NCBI GenBank assembly: GCA_911728435.2
Contig: OU452209.1
Coordinates: forward strand, 13,932,869 to 13,996,868
Direction: 5' to 3'
From: Apoderus coryli
Taxonomy: Eukaryota > Arthropoda > Insecta > Coleoptera > Attelabidae
Length of the DNA stretch: 64,000 nt
Shown: piece after piece, positions 61,861 through 64,000 of the stretch
Layout of the letters: every line of letters begins with the position of its first letter
How positions within the stretch are numbered: the stretch's first letter is position 1
Translations under genes and position numbers: made by a program
Notes under the pieces: generated by a model
Seen by the model: only the letters and a program-made list of their open reading frames with translations
Databases searched by the model: none
Told to the model about the DNA's origin: nothing

Positions 61861-63140
61861 CAGGGTGTCAAAAAAGTTTTTTCAAAAAACCTTTTTTATC
61901 AATAACTCAAAGACACGTTAACCGATTTTCTTGAAATTCGCTGGTGATGTAAGCTTAATAAGACGCTCAGTTAGCACTAATTAAATGTTAATTATGACTT
62001 CCAGTGACGCCCCGAGGGACAGTGTCACGAATAAAAATGACAAAAAAATGTACGCTACTGACTTTTTTTTTGAAAATTTTATTATAATAATTTTTTAGAA
62101 AGCTCAGTTAAAAATACAACTTTTTTGTCGCTTGATATTTTTTCGTATCTCTCTCCATTTTCGAGAAAAAAGTTTTATTAAAAACTTTATTAAAAGGTTC
62201 ATTATTATTAGAAAGAAAAACAAGAAGGCTTTTTTACAAATAATTTATTATTAATAGTGTTCGCCATGCATTTCGATGCATTTTCTGCACCTGTCGAGCC
62301 AGGATTCGCGCACCCGAGCAAACACGCCTGGATCGTTCGCGATAAATTCCGCTGCCACCACAACTCTCGCAACTAGGTCCTCCATTGTCGGCACAGGAGT
62401 TGCATAGATCAACCGATCCATTTCGCCCTAAAGAAAAAAGTCCAGGGGGCCAAATCCGGCGACCTTGCTGGCCAAGGGACGGACACCCCCTCTACCAATC
62501 CACCTGTTGTTGTAGGTTTGGTGGAGGTAACCTCTAACGGTGCGCGCAAAATGCGCTGAACAACCATCGTGTTGGAACCAGGTCTCTCTACGCAACTGGA
62601 GGGGTACATCTTCCAGCAGCTCGGGCAGAATATCTCGCAAAAAAACTAGATAGCCATTCCCGTTGAGGTGATCAGGTAGAACGTACGGCCCAATCAAATG
62701 GTCGCCCAGAAAACCTGCCCAAACATTAACACCAAACATCTGCTGATATCATCTGATGTGGCGATTTTGTTCGCTCCATTCGTGGAGGATTGAATGTCTC
62801 CTCGCGCGAAAATCCTTTTTCATCGCTCGAGAAGATTACAATTAAAAAATCAGCGTTTTCTTCTGCTTGACCGAGCAACCACTCGCAGAACTCAAGCTGC
62901 CGAGGAGCGTCGCCAGGCAGTAGATGCTGCACCTTTTGAAGTTTAAATGAATGGATCGTGGATTTTCAATACTCGATGGACAGTATTTTTGCTGCAATCA
63001 AGTCGCGACGCAATCTGACGAGTGCTAGTGTTGGGCTCATTCTGAATGCGTGCCATGACTTCATCCTCAACGGCATCTCTGATCAGACACTGCCTTGGAA
63101 ATTCTCGAATAGGCTGCAAAGATAACAAAGCCTCTTAGAT
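61861..63140 (-). mobile_element. Long-TIR Tc1/mariner element (DD41D-type), right end missing
   Basis: The left end is TA|CAGGGTGTCAAAAAAG at 61861. The matching right terminal repeat is not seen after the transposase start at about 63130, so the element is truncated on that side. It carries the transposase remnant at 62407-63128. Confidence 0.6.
62407..63128 (-). pseudogene. DD41D-type transposase with several frameshifts
   Basis: The minus strand reads REFPRQCLIRDAVEDEVMAR, NEPNTSTRQIASRLDCSKNT and VHRVLKI (the HTH). It continues in other frames with HLLPGDAPRQLEFCEWLLGQ, FLIVIFSSDEKGFSRE (first Asp in SDE where relatives have TDE), NVWAGFLGDHLIGPYVLPDH, LNGNGYLVFLRDILPELLED, WFQHDGCSAHFARTVRGYLH (second Asp) and WPARSPDLAPW-TFF or GPLDFFL by frame (third Asp). 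All three acidic positions are recoverable, unlike in the 10-kb copy, but at least three frameshifts break the gene. It is a distant relative of that copy, closer to the fragments at 39.1-40.2 kb. Confidence 0.75.
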
Positions 63141-63468
63141 TGGCTGTAAAACAGAACGAATGAGCCGGTCTCCCGTAGATTTGATTAATTTTGCCAAAAA
63201 TCTTATGGTTTGGCAATTCGTAACCGCCGACTACCCCCAATCTTCCCTACGAAGCAAAGTGGAGCAATGCAGCGCTGAGGAAGTCGAGGCAAATAAAATT
63301 CTTGAGAGCTCAAGCACTACAAAAATTATTACAAAATATTGACATTGCATAGTCGTCCGGAGAGTGTTCCTTTTTCTACAAATTACACAAAATACTATTT
63401 AAAGGTCATCAGCATTCACTCGCTGACGAGTATGAATTATGCCAACTTAGGGATTTCTGTTGTGAACT

Positions 63469-63815
63469 CTAACCCCTGTTAGATCTAACCCACATTGCAA
63501 GCACCCTTCCGAGAGTTGGAGAAGACGATTGGACAAAATTCTTGTAAGAACCTTTCTGGAGATGGAGAGGAGTGAGATCCCACGATAGTTTCCACATACG
63601 GACCTTAAATATAGTGAAAATTGAGGAATCTCGCATTATTTCAGCAGGCACGGTTTCGCTGTTCCATATTTTGGTTAGTAGAACACAAAAATGTTCCAAT
63701 ATCAAACGTTCTCCTTCTTTAAAAAGTTCAGGAGATATGCCATCGTTGTTTTTTTTAAGTTGTCGAATAGCTTTATCAACTTCTTGAGAAGGTAATTTAG
63801 TTTCGTTAATATTTT
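63469..63815 (-). pseudogene. LINE reverse-transcriptase N-terminal fragment
   Basis: The minus strand reads LPSQEVDKAIRQLKKNN and DGISPELFKEGERLILEHFC, then VLLTKIWNSETVPAEIMRDS, SIFTIFK and, after a frameshift, YRGISLLSISRKVLTRILSN. This is the standard fingers region (W-x-x-x-x-VP-x-x-x-x-x-x-x-x-x-IFK then NYRGISLL) of a LINE reverse transcriptase. It ends before the palm. It is the same family as 60454-60780. Confidence 0.75.
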
Positions 63816-64000
63816 TGTCTTCCAGATTTTTTTCTTATTTAGAAACAAAAATTATAAAGTTGTTTCTCAAAAGTTCGTCAAAGCTATTTAAGCACAAGAA
63901 ATTTAATAAATACCAAGCAACTGTTTATGAAAAGTTTTAAATTAAAAATAAATTGTAAATTTAATGAAAACATAAGAACACGTAGAGCTGGTATTAAACG
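63816..64000. other. No feature recognised
   Basis: AT-rich end of the window. Confidence 0.4.

Noticed and set aside
1..64000. tRNA, rRNA or snRNA genes
   Set aside because: I looked for tRNA B-box (GGTTCGAAT-type) and matching A-box sequences and saw no foldable pair. Isolated words such as GGTTCAAATT near 6604 lack the rest.

Overview
The window looks like nuclear DNA of an insect with a large, repeat-rich genome. It is AT-rich. It carries no prokaryotic gene organisation and no intact cellular gene. Almost everything recognisable is transposon-derived: mariner, Tc1 and long-terminal-repeat DD41D-type transposases, a Tigger/pogo fragment, two tyrosine-recombinase (Crypton-like) remnants, a copia fragment, Penelope-like fragments and many non-LTR (LINE) pieces. 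Short TAGGTA/TACCTA words, common in some insect genomes, are frequent around 35.5-37.2 kb. I cannot name the order or species from this alone.

Layout. 0.5-3.5 kb: three LINE fragments. 4.5-6.2 kb: a Tigger fragment, a 5' mariner half and a small inverted-repeat element. 9.3-11.8 kb: a 2.5-kb composite of concentric inverted repeats around a dead DD41D-type transposase. 12.8-17.5 kb: Penelope-like and LINE fragments with short TA-flanked elements. 17.6-18.3 kb: a CpG-rich, gene-less segment. 18.6-19.2 kb: a fold-back element. 20.4-21.7 kb: a LINE reverse transcriptase with one nonsense codon. 23.8-24.1 kb: a heat-shock-type promoter with no heat-shock gene after it. 24.3-28.1 kb: more LINE pieces. 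31-33.8 kb: nested LINE tails and a nearly intact Tc1-like gene. 36.4 kb: one candidate host first exon. 37-41.7 kb: fold-back elements, DD41D-type remnants and a copia relic. 42.5-43.4 kb: a second mariner. 45-50.3 kb: a LINE tail, a fold-back array, a recombinase fragment, and a 170-bp tandem repeat flanked by direct repeats. 51.4-55.3 kb: the best-preserved element, a two-ORF LINE. 56.8-58.5 kb: a second concentric inverted-repeat composite. 58.7-59.7 kb: an internally deleted Crypton-like element. 60.4-64 kb: LINE and DD41D-type remnants.

The main points of interest are these. (1) A canonical T_TTA_AAC slippery heptamer lies directly before the ORF1 stop of the 51-55 kb LINE. ORF2 is in the -1 frame and has no usable ATG, so -1 ribosomal frameshifting may couple the two ORFs. 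(2) A concentric arrangement occurs in two unrelated inverted-repeat families, two loci each: a TA-flanked CAGGGT-ended inner element sits exactly at the dyad centre of a longer palindrome. (3) An orphan promoter has perfect heat-shock elements, a TATA box and an initiator. (4) A Crypton-like element has lost its catalytic centre but kept its flanking direct repeats and a strong hairpin.

All family assignments were made by eye from motifs. No alignment or database search was possible.
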